Part shown: in pieces, positions 10,780-22,789 of the stretch
Layout: each line of letters starts with the position of its first letter
Position numbering within the stretch: the first letter of the stretch is position 1
Assembly (NCBI GenBank): GCA_021209875.1
Contig: JAGYVD010000009.1
Location: forward strand, 3,100,001 to 3,164,000
Direction of reading: 5' to 3'
DNA length: 64,000 bases
Origin: Rosellinia necatrix
Taxonomy: Eukaryota; Ascomycota; Sordariomycetes; Xylariales; Xylariaceae
The notes under the pieces: generated by a model
What the model was told of the DNA's origin: nothing
Database searches by the model: none
What the model saw: only the letters and a program-made list of their open reading frames with translations
Position numbers and translations under genes: made by a program

Positions 10780-13578
10780 TCGAATCCCTTCTCCGCATGA
10801 CTGTCGGGTGGGAGGCGGCTGCAAACTCAAAAAAACAGACCACATGGAAAGTCGGACACAGTTGGGAAGGCATAACGTGGAGTGAACAAAGATGATGATA
10901 TCTGGAGGCTTGGTTGTGATGGTTGGGTTTTGAGTATTAGCCAGGCGTTGTGTCAAAAGGTTAAAGATGGTAGATACCCCTACGGCTGGCGGGAGTGCAA
11001 CGCGCGAAGCGCTCAATTCGAGAATACTATAATCGTAATCAATAACTTGAAAGCAGACAACTATATACCTATACGTTTCAGGGCATCAAAGCGTAATTAG
11101 CGGCGATCTGGTGCCTCGTGCGCTCTCATTTGTGTGATTTAATCGCAGCACATGCCTGTCTTAACCACAAATATCTGCCATACTTCGCGCGCTGGCAACC
11201 CCGAATCTGAGGACTAACGGATTAAGGTGCAGATCCGCCGCCAGCTAGACGAGCTACTGTATGTTAAGTCGTGAGCGACCAGAAAAATCACCAAATACGC
11301 TGTTGATATGTCAACCCGGTAGTTTTAGAGGCAACCCGGATTGGAGCATTTGAACCTACGGAGCCGGGCATGTCCTTGCTCATTAAATCGGACAACTAAC
11401 TTGATTGTTTGACTAGTGTATTATCGGCAAGAAGCAAACTCCCGATCGGCCAGTTTCAAAACTCCAGAGTCTGTAGACTACAGTACACCCTTAACGGCAC
11501 ACGGGCAGGGATGTTGCATGTTGTCCGTTCATTGGCCTGTCCTAGCACCAGTTAGCTAGCATGGCGATCCCCTCTATGTACATACATTTTCGTGTGCACC
11601 AACCCATACTTGAGTACCTGCAGCCTACGTCATTTCCCCCCGGCTTCAATTTTGTGATCAATGAAGGGTCATGTATGTGGAGATGGCAATGTGGGTCTAG
11701 GTACCGACTGCCTTTCGCTGTTGCAAGAGATACATTCCTCTTTTACTGGAGAGCTGTTCCACCACCTCGCAGGTTGGCCGTTATAGCCGAGTCCCGCGCA
11801 ATACAAAGGGTCGTCCGTTGCCATTTACTCTCAACCCCCCTCAGATCTTGAACGGGCCATCATTCATGAGGACGATGGAATACCAGTCAACTCCGCCACA
11901 CTAGAGGACAGTATACCGCACCTCCAGAAACCGGGTTCATCTCCAATTCGCCATTCAGCATCGCATCATCTCCTCTATCCGAGGTCGTGGCATGTTGGGG
12001 ACGTGCTTGGTGAAATGTGAAGCCCTGACCGACATGGCATGCTGGCAGACATTCGTCATGAGAGCAGCAGGCAATGTGGCTGGATCTGTGGATATTCCTT
12101 GGGCTTTCCCGTCCAGTAGCGATCGAGGATTCCCCAAGTGCATGCACTGCTGAGGCTATCCAGCCTGGCACAGTCAGGGGAGGTTAGTGGCTGATGGATT
12201 TCAACATCGCCCTGATAATAACGTCCACGCCAACCATAGCGGGCGACTTGCATAGTGCTATCTCACCACCAGCATTTGTGGTCGCAGCAAATGCGGGCTT
12301 GTCTGGTACGAGAGAGGTCGCCATTCTATGAGCGTTGTATCGGCTAAACTACCATTAACTAGCTTGTTTCTCGCTACCCAACAAAAGGCGAAGGCGGCGT
12401 TGGGTTACCGGAAATGGAGGAATCCTGGGGCATCCCTGGACATTCCCTTGGTCCCCTTTTTTCTTGTCATCACGTCCGTCCTACACCCCGTGCTCTACAA
12501 GAGTCGACTTGTAAGGTTATCTGTGGGGCTAGGGGACCCTTCGGGAATAAACTAGGCACTCTAACTATCAAACGGTGGCGGACATGCTGGCCTATCTCAT
12601 GTCTGTTCGTGTGTCTCAAGCGCAGTAGCACTCCCATGTTGAGTTGTCGTGTAACATGGCGAGGATATAGATGCTGATCGCGCTGATCCGTACTAACGTA
12701 GCCAACAATTTCGACGCCTTCTGGAGGTTCTATATAGTGGATAGATAGTGGACGTGCAATCGCAACCCATGATTTGCAGGAGTATGGTAGGACCGTATGG
12801 GATGACATGTCTGAGATGAGGTGATATTGCCGCCATCGTCCCGCCATCGTCCCGCCCTTGCTGCAGCCGCCAACGAGGCGGCAAGGATCGCAGTTATAGC
12901 TGCGGTTGTGCTGATGTTTGATGGGGCATCACAAACTGAAGGATTCCGTTTGGGAATGGGGTAGTGAAAAACCTGATGGGGGGATGGGAATCCGATATTC
13001 GAAGGCTATTGAACAATCCCAGGCAGAGGTCGATCTCCCGGCGATGTGCAACAGCCATTACTGTTCTTATCATTCGCCAAGGCATGCTATTAAACAAGAT
13101 AAACCGCATTTAGCGCGAATCAGAATACCATGGTCGATAATGATAATAAGGATCAAGAACGACAAAAAGACGCCCACTCTGGGTCGTGTTGGTTTTGCTG
13201 ACAAGATAGATAGCCAACAGAATATATCGGGCAGACAGCAGACTCAAACGACAATGTTATTTTACTTAGTTAACAAGCCCACCAGTGGCGACGAGGAACC
13301 ATCAATTAATTATCTGGCTAGGTACCTGCGAGAAACCCAATTGCCCACATCAATATCACGTGTGCGTATCTACAGCTGGAGGATGGGAGGAAGGGCCAAA
13401 ACACCTGGCGTGCGCTCAATCCCTAGATGGGCAAGCTCAAGGACGATCAACTGGACGATCCACGAAATCACGCCACAGCTAATACAGGTTTCAGGTTTTA
13501 CTAGGACACCACCTCTACAATACCGTGGCGGCATCCTCGCTGTGGAAAAAGGATAGTCACTCTCTCTCGAGATAGAGG

Positions 13579-13611
<33 letters not shown>

Positions 13612-13782
13612 CCAAACCCCGCGGGCGGGTGCTGGATCCGGCCGAAACTTTAGTTCGATCATCAGGGGGTATAATAGCACTTATGATGTAAATAATAACA
13701 CCCGAGACCAGGTGTCTTAGATGGGTGGTTCGGGTTGCAGTTGCACACCTGTTAACTCATGGATGTAAAGTAGCTACTACCT

Positions 13783-14042
13783 ACTAGGCAGTACGCAGCT
13801 AAGGTTAGGTAGGTAGGTACTTGGTATAAATGACCTACCTTGCGGTACATCGAGAGGTAGAGGTGTGCACCCCTTTGGGCTGGAAGGTCTGCCTATCGTG
13901 CTCGAGTATCCGTTGAGTAAAAGGTTACCTATCTGTTGAGTGCATAGACAGAGTTCCCTAGGAAGGTAGTAGGTAAGGTAGGTAGGTAAGGTAGGTAGGT
14001 AAGGTAGGCAGGTAAGGTAGGTAGGCAACTTTGTAGGTAGGC
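13783..14042. repeat. AGGT/ACCT tetranucleotide array
   Basis: Repeated TAGGTAGGTA and AAGGTAGGTAGGT words, densest at 13800-13835 and 13963-14042. It is purely intergenic. The same motif recurs across the window. Confidence 0.85.
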
Positions 14043-14360
14043 ACGGCCGCAACCCTGTCAACTGGCCCAAGCGATACTGTGTATGATTAAATTAGGTTGT
14101 CAAAGTCAAAGGAGCTGCGTCTTAGCAAACGGGACATCCATTGCCCATAGCATTGCACGTTGGGTCTCTCCTTGTACTAACTAGCTAGTTATTCCTTTCC
14201 GACCCAATATTTCCCTTTCAAGGCACATATTACTAAGAGATCCCGCACTTCAACCACTTTCTTCTTTCTTCGAATGAGCCCATCCTCTACTAATTCCATT
14301 CCCGCCTACTCAGGTATTTTGTCTACGCAGCCCCTTCACGCCGCGACCACCATCACAACC

Positions 14361-14402
14361 AGCACCAGCACCACCACCACCACCACCACCACAACAACAA
14401 CC
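14361..14402. repeat. ACC/CAC trinucleotide microsatellite
   Basis: About fourteen near-perfect CAC units. The three reading frames give poly-His, poly-Thr or poly-Pro. The surrounding open frame (14274-14597, Ser/Thr/Pro-rich) is low complexity and I do not call it a gene. Confidence 0.85.
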
Positions 14403-15484
14403 CACAAGACGCCGGTCTACCGCAACAACCGCCCTATCCAGGACCCAAAAGCACCCCGTGGCCCTCCATTGATCGCAGGGGAGTTGGGAAATCTAACAGC
14501 TTCCGCTTCCACTTCTACCTCTACTCCCCCTTCTACTTCCCCTTCCACCTCGACCTCCACCCGCACCCGCAACTCCACACCACCTCCGAGGCCATGAATA
14601 CACTCTCCGGCTCCAGATAAAAGAGAGTTTTGGGTAGCGAAGAAGTGGAAGTACCAGGTGGAGCTGCAACGTGACAAGCCTTGGTTTCCGGCCAGGAGAG
14701 TTCAGGGCAGTTTCGCCTTTTCGACGCAGCTGGTACAAATTACCTCGAACCGGTGGTACTTACAAAACTGTCGGCAATCTTGGATCCTGAAATCTATCCA
14801 AGGCTCTGCCGGATCACTAGTTAAAAACATATCGTCACTTCTTCTGATCGCCGGTTTGATATTAATTGAGGTATTTCACAGCCGCTAACTACGCTACGCC
14901 ATAAATACACCACCAGCCTTTGATGCGTGAGATTAAGGTAAGCCATTGGTATATCCACATTCTTCGCAACCTTTGACCGATAATGCCGTCGCGGGAGAGA
15001 CCACCTATATATATAACTATATATGTGTATATGCCTTATATATGTGTGTATATATATATACATACATACATATATGTGGGATACTTATCTGACTCTCATC
15101 ATATCCCATCTGCTTCCAAAGATAGACTACTCGGATACTTTCTCTCTCTCACTCTCCTCTCATCCTCTCTCTCCTTCTCTCTCTCTCCCTCTCTGTCCCG
15201 AGAAGGCGGTCTGGCTGCTGACCTGGCACTCAACCACTAGCGAAGGCAGTAGGCAAACAACTCCGGATTCTTAGGCCCTAAGCGAGCCGAGAGCCGCAGC
15301 CTTGGAACCACCAGGGGGTTAATTTCGAAGAGGCTGTGCATCATCGAGATACCAACCATAACGCCATTCGTGGCAAGACTATTCCTAGTCCATCACCCGA
15401 TCGGCTAACGTATTGGTTTGGCACAGCGCGCCGTGTGGGCCCAGAAACAACCCAGCCGTTGCCCAGGTGGTATATTAAATCATC

Positions 15485-15730
15485 ATGGCAAGTCTAGGAC
15501 GGTCACTCAAGCCCTCGACGTATTTCTCAGCGGCGGCGAGACGACCGACAGGGCCAACGAGAAGTCTATCCAGCATGTCCAACTCTTCCGACGTGTCACC
15601 GCTGTCTTCCCCAGACTTTCGGCCCGACGACATAGTCTTTTCGGCGAGACCCTCGCCAGGACTCCCGGCCGACAATTCGCACTCGCCCCGATCATCTCCA
15701 CAGCGGTACTTGAGAAGCAGCAGTAAGTAG
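15485..15730 (+). CDS. Possible first exon or small protein, Arg/Ser-rich N-terminus
   Basis: An 81-codon frame beginning at ATG with an Arg- and Ser-rich, acidic-poor N-terminus of mitochondrial-presequence type (MASLGRSLKPSTYF). The last codons overlap a perfect GTAAGT donor at 15722, so the frame may continue in a further exon that I could not place with confidence. An overlapping minus-strand frame (15475-15819) is equally open, so even the strand is uncertain. No domain is recognised. Confidence 0.25.
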   Translation: MASLGRSLKPSTYFSAAARRPTGPTRSLSSMSNSSDVSPLSSPDFRPDDIVFSARPSPGLPADNSHSPRSSPQRYLRSSSK

Positions 15731-16389
15731 ACATCTCGCATCGCTCGTCCTTGATCGGGCCTTTGCTTTGACACGGACACGGGGCCTCTGAACATCCCTT
15801 TCCTCGCTTTCCTTCCCACGCACGTTTCCTTTCAATCCCATTTCTGTGTTGGGTATATCGCGACGTGAGTTGCGGTCTTCCATCGGAGTGTCCAAGAGCC
15901 TGTTTGCAGGCCCGAGACAACGTGGAGCATGCATTGCCCAGTGGGCGCATGGGCTGAGATGTGCTGCCAACTTTGGTTCGTCGGCTCAGGCGTTGCGGCG
16001 CAAACCCTGTTGCTGCGTGCCCTGTCGCGTCCACTCGCGTCCGCTCAAGCCCAAAGACAGCACAGCGGGCTTCCATGCCACTTGGCCCCAGTGGGCGATA
16101 ATGCACTATAGCACTCACTGTCCAGGCACCCATAGCGCTCCCACAACGACGCGTGCACCACCTATACGAAATTCCCATCAGCCGCCTGCAACTTGCAACT
16201 TTACCATCCAATGTCTTAGACAAAAGTCGAACCTCGCCCAGTGGGCTATTCTTCTCCTCATGATAGCTATTATTACCCACCCGCAAGCACCTAATAATAA
16301 GCCGCCAAGCTACATCCAATCTGGGCTGGCGTCCGACCTTAAATCCTCCGTTAGCTCCTTTCGAAGCTTGACATTTGCGTCATCGCCGC

Positions 16390-17460
16390 ATGCTAATGAG
16401 TTTGCCAACTAAACCAGGCGCCCGCTCGTCTCCACACTCCTCCAACGCCGACGATGCCAGTTCACCTCTCGCCCGAAGCCAACCGATTGCCATAGAGCTC
16501 CCTGCACCCAAGAAATTCAACAGCGCCCCTGTATATACACCCCCTGCTCCCCTGTCTGCTCGTGGGGACCTGCCTGGGTATGTTATCATGAAAACCTGAA
16601 TTGCGACAGCTTTTTTCTTTCCTTATTTACTTAGCCTTCGTAGGGGTTATTTTCCTCTTCATGAGGAGCAAAGCCGTGTCTACCGTCCTCATCCGTTTCA
16701 GCTCGACGCTACCAAGGCTCGCCTAAAATCCATACAACGCGCAGCCAAGGGCAGTTCATCTAGTAGTCAGGCCTCAGGTCGTGCTGTTACAAAATCAGAT
16801 ATGGGGCCGGCCACAACGAATCTTCCCCCAGCCAAAGCCGACCGGGCTATGGAGATTCCTCAGCTGAATGTAAATAACCTCGCCCGGAACGAGGCAACTC
16901 CCGTCTCAACTACTCCCGTCGCCTCCTACATGCCGCTTGGAGATCGGAGTAGTCCCTTGCCAATGGGCAAATACTACCCCTCCAATTATGAGCGACGGAA
17001 AGATGAAAAGAGAGGCAAAACTCGCCGCCCTGCAACATTTGAGCCGGGGACGTCTCCATCGGCCAAATCAGAGTTACAAGTGCCAGCTATCAACCAAGTA
17101 TCCAATATGAGTCACTCGCGAAACGAATCGGAAGCGAAGCGCCGACTGCAACAATATCAGCGCGATATGATTGCGCAAGCAACTATAGCACTCAATCGTG
17201 GCAATGCCAACGAAGCGGCCATGGGTACTATGCGGCCATTGGGGTTCACCAGTATGATCAAACCCAGCAAACCACGTTTAGCTCCCCTAGGAAGCCCTGG
17301 TCCCGTCACACCTATGGAGCTGGAGGGCTCTGATAATGGATACCTCGGAGCACATGGGGGACCCGGAACCCAAACCGAACTTGCCCGCACAAGAACCGAC
17401 GAGGGGCTACGACGAGAGGACAGCCCTGGTGTACTAGACTTCGGACATAGTACCTTATGA
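16390..17460 (+). CDS. Conserved fungal protein of unknown function, disordered, two exons
   Basis: Exons 16390-16577 and 16644-17460 flank a 66-bp intron (GTATGT donor, CGTAG acceptor), which rebuilds the phrase DLPGGYFPLHEE. The product is about 334 aa and rich in Pro, Ser and Thr. Islands that look conserved among filamentous ascomycetes are the LPGGYFPLHEE...RVYRPHPFQLDA block (residues about 60-90), PMGKYYPSNYE (about 190) and the helical SEAKRRLQQYQRDMIAQATI segment (about 240-260). There is no TM segment, signal peptide or catalytic motif. Starts at 16390 or 16396 are both possible. Recognition of the islands rests on memory of similar hypothetical proteins, and I know no function. Confidence 0.75.
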
Positions 17461-18766
17461 GCTGCCCGGAGCCCCCGACAATGGGCCTTGCTCGCTCGAG
17501 CTTTTCGATCATACATCTCCATCTGGCGGAAATGAATTACTCCTAGTGGTATTCACAACTATGTGGAGTAATATTTAACTCGCTATTAGAATCTCGTCAT
17601 TGTCTACCGGCGACGACTTATCAGCTATTACTACTTTTTCGGGAGACAGACACGCCATATTGAGCACACGGGCGCACTCAGTTGCCAACATCTCTTTATC
17701 TCTTTGATGATACCCCATTCCATCCCACCTGGATGGATACCAAGAGCTCATTTTCGAGGATGCATATAAAATGTAAAGACATCCAACGACAAGGGAGGAT
17801 TTCACTTATGAGGAGTACGGCTTTTGGTGAACTGCAGTATCCAGCTTACGCGTGAACGGGGTTGTTTGCTTTGGTTCATTCCGCCAATAGATTTGCTTTG
17901 CTTTGCGCCAGGATGAGGAACACTATGTGAGGCTGGTTCGGAAGTCAAGTAGACGAGAAGCGAGGGGAGGGACCTGGGTCGGAGAGCCAAACTCCCACCC
18001 CCCTCTTATCCTTCTTACCGCCGTTTGCTGTGCTGCTTATTTTTTTTTTTATAACGGGCCTGAGGCGTCATGATTGTCTCAGTCTCGTAATATTGTAATG
18101 AAGAACAAGAAACAAATGAAAAAATACGTAAACGCCTGATTTCTAGAAGAGAGGTGAGGGGATGGAGTCAGAATCAGACAGATAGAGATAAAAGAGAATG
18201 AGAAATGTAGACTGGATTTTGTGAGTTTGACACTTCGATTGACTGTGGTGCGTCTATCCTATGTCTGTCGTACCTTGGATGAGTGCGTTCGGATGAGGGA
18301 ATTGGGCTCATTTTAACTACAGGGGAATATATCGCGGTGGTTACTAGACAAGCATATATACAGACATCGAAGAGCCTTCTTGCCCGGCTCCCTTTGCCTT
18401 CTTGTTCACAGGTTTAGGGATGTGGAATATGCCAAGATAAAGGTGCTATTACGAGGCGTAGCCATATAATTCATTAGGTGCTGTATATCACTCAACTGGA
18501 TGTAAAAGCGCCGTCAGCTCTAAGCGAGGTTGATGCGAGTAAAAGTTTATTTGGATGAGCGCTGGTTCTACATTAAATTTCATGATTAGTGAACTCTTCT
18601 TTGCGCTCTAGTGGACAAGGCAATCCGCGCTTGACACACGATTCGTCATAAAACACCGTGTCGTATAAATTATTCCGCCCCGTTGGCAAGCTTTTCCCAG
18701 AAGTCTCACGAATTGACAGCATCATGCCTAACGTATAAAATAATACGTTTTAGAGGTGCGAGCCCT
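17461..18766. other. Intergenic region between two genes that both end here
   Basis: The disordered-protein gene (plus) and the BAR-SH3 gene (minus) converge on this 1.3-kb stretch, so it should hold both 3' UTRs. I see no other coding sequence. An A/T-rich segment runs from about 18040 to 18130. Confidence 0.6.
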
Positions 18767-20459
18767 TCATCCTGTCTTGCAATAATTTGCGGGGAAACTC
18801 CCTTTTATGCCACCTAACTCTCCCTCCCACCAGTCATCAAGGGTATCCGTTTTCTTGATAATTTTGATCTTGTCGCCTTCGCGAAACGACAGATCGCCTG
18901 CCCCCTGCCCATGAAAGTCATACTGGGCTATTACAAATTGTTCAAGCGAATTGGACATGATCCGTTTCGGTGGTGGCGGCGGCGGAGGCTTCTTCTTTGC
19001 GGCTGAGAGGAATCCCGTGCTAGCCGTTGTGTTTATGGACGCTGTTGAGGTTACGGTAGATGAGATTGATGGAGAACGGTTGCCGAAATATTCTGGTCGT
19101 GGCCCTAGAGAGTTGGGCGAAGCGGCAGGTGTAAATTGTTGTCCTAGTTTCGACGCTGTGGTGAAATCGGTAGGTACTAAGTTACCCCCTATGTAGGATG
19201 GTGGTGCGGGCCTAGGGCTCGGGTTTAATGGCAACACAGTCGTTGATGGAATACGATTGAGCCGCGGTGGCCCACTATTGCCGTTGGCTGAGGTGAGCCC
19301 GGAAGAAGAGCGCCGAGGGCCGTTCGCCATGAGAGCAGAAGGCGACGGAGGACCTAATCGACCCCGATCCAGAAGGCTTGGGTCGTCGGGAAGCTTCATA
19401 GGTTGGCGTACGGCCTTGCCTGTTGCGATGCAAGCGATGGATTCGAATTCTCTTTTGGCGGGTTCATATCCTGCTGACCATACAGCTATCACCTCGTCCA
19501 TAGGTGGCGGCGGAGAGGGAAACCCATGCTCCTCACAGTAATTGTGCAGGGTCGTATAGTATAAACCGAGGAGACGATTTTGAAGTGCTACAACTGAGTC
19601 GACGAGTAGCGGTATGATGTTAAAAGCTGCGGTCACAATAGGGGGTAGGGTCTCCCTCAAGTGCGCATCAGCGGCATGAAAGTCTTCGGATAGTCGGGCT
19701 AGCTCAGCTTCTAGTTTTGCAAGCGATGCTTCATCCTTTGGTGTTTTACCCGGCTTCCTTTGGAGCTTGGTGGTTTTGTCTTGGACCTTTTCGTAATCCA
19801 GTCTCTTGTTCTCCCTTTTCTTGATGGTCTTCCGCATTGGATCGAGGTACTCACGGGCAGAGCTAGCGGGCTTGACAACCCTCGCTTCTATGAACTCCAA
19901 CTCCTCTAGAATGTCGGTCTTTAGTTCGGTATATACCTCCTTTAGTCGCAAAGTCTGTTCCAATTGGAGCTGCGGCGTAGGAGCCGCTTGTCTGCCCAGA
20001 CCCTCAGACGCGCCGACGATGGGATCCCATAGTCCGTCATACTCAGCGACAACACCTAATTGCGTCGAGGAGAGGCTAATCCACGACTCACGCCACGATT
20101 TTGCCGCATCAATGATCTAGTGAGCCGAGTCAGCCAGCAACTCACGCCAATGCCATCGTCTCGCGGGCAGATACCCAGGGAAGGCACTGTAGAAAGGGGA
20201 CATACCTTAGCAAGGACTCTATCGACATCTTCATACTAGGTTAGAATATATAGGGTTAGCGGTTGTGACATCGTGACAGAGTCTTAGTGGCTTCGGAGTA
20301 TGCACAGCTATATCTCCCCAGGCACCTTCTTGGTTGATTGAGACAGAGTTGCGACTTGGATCGGAGAGCACTCACATCGGTGAGCAGCACCGCCACTTTT
20401 GCGTTGTCGCCCGGACCCTTATGGAGCATGCGACCAAACTGTCTCTGCATCGACTGCAT
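18767..20459 (-). CDS. BAR-SH3 membrane-remodelling protein (Rvs167-type), three exons
   Basis: Exons 20459-20376, 20235-20206 and 20116-18767 encode 487 aa. The tiny second exon (30 nt) encodes the YEDVDRVLAK step of the first BAR helix. The BAR region covers about residues 1-260, with landmarks MQSMQRQFGRML, STQLGVVAEY, the Lys-rich TIKKRENKRLDYEK and LLGLYYTTLHNYCEEHGFPS. A Pro/Ser-rich linker with a PPPPPPPK tract follows. A C-terminal SH3 domain ends the protein: ALYDF-like IAQYDFHGQGAGDLSF, then WWEGELGG and FPANYC. BAR dimers bind and bend membranes and the SH3 recruits Pro-rich actin regulators; Rvs167 relatives act in endocytic scission. Splice sites are GTGAGT/CCTAG and GTATGT/CTAG. 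An in-frame ATG six codons upstream (20477) is an alternative start. The N-terminus differs from that of classical Rvs167, so this may be a separate filamentous-fungal paralogue. Confidence 0.9.
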
Positions 20460-20841
20460 CTTGTATGCTTTTCCCACCTTATTAGGGCGTCTTCGACCAT
20501 GGAATGGCGGGTGGGCAAGCTAAAACTTTTGCATATTGATGGGCAATGGTCACAGCGTTCCGCTTATTATTATGGTCAGAGGCAATTGCCGACCAAGAGG
20601 CGCCCGGGTCGGAGGGCCGAGGGGATGGGGAGGAGGAGGGGGTGAGAGGAAAAGAGTGTGCCGGACAAGACCAGGTAAAGCATGAAAAGCAGGGAAAGCA
20701 GGATCAGAGTGTAAGGGGTAAGGCCGTGGAACACGAACATGCCTGGAGGGGGCAACGGCGCCTAACAGCAGACCCTGCGGCGCGACGTAGATGTGCGGCG
20801 TGGATAAGTATGCGGCGTGCTTGAGTAGGGTACCTATGTAT

Positions 20842-21310
20842 GGATGTAGGTAGGTGGTCAAGAGCTACCGGAGCTCGGTGCTTAAGGTACACACACACCT
20901 ACCTTAGGTAGGTTAGGTAGGTAGTACCTTGGTAGGCAGCCAGGCATCCACCCACCTATTGACCGTAACACTGCATGCATGTAGATCTAGGTAATTCACC
21001 TATTTACCTACCTGCCTCCCCATCTAGAGGGGGGTTGTACTTGCCTACCCCGAGACCTGGTGTGCGGGATATCTTGTGTTTATTATTGCCATGCTAGGAA
21101 GAGGAGGTGAGAGAAGATTGTTCTGTTGGACTAATCCACACGTATTCCTACCTATAACCTACCAAGAGGCAGACACATACCTGGAGCGGCAAGGAGTTGG
21201 ATAATTAGTTACCTTGCTCTTGGATCTATATCTAACTACCCACCTACCTACTTACTTACTTACCTCCCTACCCGCCTTCCTACCTATCTATCTACCTACC
21301 TAGGTACAGA
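20842..21310. repeat. AGGT/ACCT tetranucleotide arrays, both orientations
   Basis: Blocks such as CTACCTTAGGTAGGTTAGGT at 20898 and ACCTACCTACTTACTTACTT near 21242-21262, ending in CTACCTACCTAGGTAC at 21291-21306. Opposite-strand versions lie close together, giving potential hairpins. Confidence 0.85.
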
Positions 21311-21535
21311 CTGGGTGAAGAATACATGCGTACAGTAGTGGGGACAAGAGGCAAAATATTGGGAGGGTGGGAGCAGTAAGTGGCAACCATGATTGCACTT
21401 GTACCCTCTAACAGCACCTACCTGGCAGGCGCCGCATGTACAATACAATACCTACCGGTACAGGCAATCCAAACCACTTTGCGCATGGGTAATGTTCTAG
21501 ATTTGGCTCTTCCGAGCAGGACATATGGTTGGTTA

Positions 21536-21940
21536 ATACCTACCTAGGTAGGTAGGTGCAGGCCTTTCACAGGCGGGATAAGGTCTAGAGAAAGGTATGC
21601 AGTGTCCAAAGTAACTAAGGTAGGTAGGTTATGCAAATAACTCCCTATAACGAGGCTGCGTTTTACAGGGAAAGGTAATAGCAGTGGTAGATTTGTCAAT
21701 CATGAATATAACCAATGTGACATCAAGTTCTGGGAGGACGTAATATTTTGTGCACTGAGGATTGGATAGATAGATTTACAAAATAACAACACAGGCAAAC
21801 TTGTGGTAGGTTAGGTACCTTTATAGAGTGAGTAGTTACCTTACTAAACCTTTGAAACTTGAAAGTGGGGCAAGATTTAGCCCCTCAATTTACCCCACGA
21901 CCTGGTTTGCCTTTGATACCTAGGTAGGTACCTATGCCTA
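21536..21940. repeat. Scattered AGGT/ACCT palindromic tracts
   Basis: Short tracts at 21536-21556 (TACCTACCTAGGTAGGTAGG), 21618-21630, 21807-21822 and 21918-21936, all in the same intergenic region. Confidence 0.8.
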
Positions 21941-22789
21941 CCCCTGCTAACACAAGCCGAAAAGAAAATGTCACCCCTCTAAATAGCACTCAAACGTTTT
22001 GAATGACAGCTTAGGTAATAACTAGCAGTAGGAAGAACAACTGTGGGAATTTGAAATCAATATTATTTATTCTAGATACTTATATTCAACCATCTTTGTA
22101 TCTATAAAACTACTTGTCTTGAGGGTGAGACATTTCGATCCTGACCCACCTGCACCGGGAGTCATTTATCTAGCGTCTACCTAACACGAGCCCCTAGGTA
22201 CTAATGTAGGCAACTTCGGCCAACTACCAAGGCAGCAGCTGTCAAAGGTGGTGCTGTTACAGTGTTGATTGGACACCTACTCAAGGCGGTCTTGGGACAT
22301 ATTTCAAGTGGTCTCTAGCGGAAGAACAACATGAGAGATCAGTTGTAACCAGTCAGGCAATTAAACTAATAATCATGAGGATTTATGAATGAGCATGAAG
22401 AAATACTTGCACATAGGTAGACACATCACATTTGCACGAGCACACAGATACACACAGACACATACACATACACGCAGACAGACAGACAGACAGACAGAGG
22501 GGTATATATATGTGTGTGTCTGAGTTGTATGTGTCTGAGTTCTGGGTGGAAGGTACCTTGACCTATCTTCTCTCAACCTGAAACGGCACGTGCAAGCGCG
22601 ACTGAGAGGGTCGGGTAACAGGGTTTATAGTGGTGAGTTGTAGTGGGGCAGACCCATGGCGGATGCCGGCAAACACGTCTAACGTGTCTTGCACCACCTG
22701 CCATCAAACCACGATCCACGATCCCCGAGATCTTAGCATTCTCAACAGCACCCAGATCCGGAACCATTATCGGCACAGCCATCCGGACC

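Larger units (their letters stand above)
10780..15484. other. Gene-poor interval with microsatellites and AGGT arrays
   Basis: I see no gene I can support here. A 212-codon open frame at 12918-13556 has no domain, low-quality composition and no splice partners. GT/GA dinucleotide runs occupy 13578-13611. AGGT arrays fill 13783-14042. A (CAC/ACC) run lies at 14361-14402 in a Thr/Ser-rich frame, a TA/TG run at 15004-15075, and CT-rich sequence at 15140-15196. A hidden low-complexity gene around 14274-14600 cannot be excluded. Confidence 0.5.
20460..22789. other. Divergent intergenic region rich in AGGT arrays
   Basis: This 2.3-kb region separates two genes transcribed away from each other and must hold both promoters. 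It carries AGGT/ACCT arrays, runs of CACACAGA/GACA repeats near 22435-22500, and TATATATGTGTGTG at 22504-22518. No coding sequence is supported. Confidence 0.6.

Noticed and set aside
12918..13556. 212-codon plus-strand open frame
   Set aside because: No recognisable domain, mixed codon use and stop-rich surroundings; most likely a chance frame.
14274..14741. Thr/Ser/Pro-rich plus frame and Glu/Val-rich minus frame
   Set aside because: Low-complexity repeats open several frames at once; no conserved segment decides between them.
18951..19541. Plus-strand frames of 81-94 codons
   Set aside because: They lie antisense within the linker-coding part of the BAR-SH3 gene.
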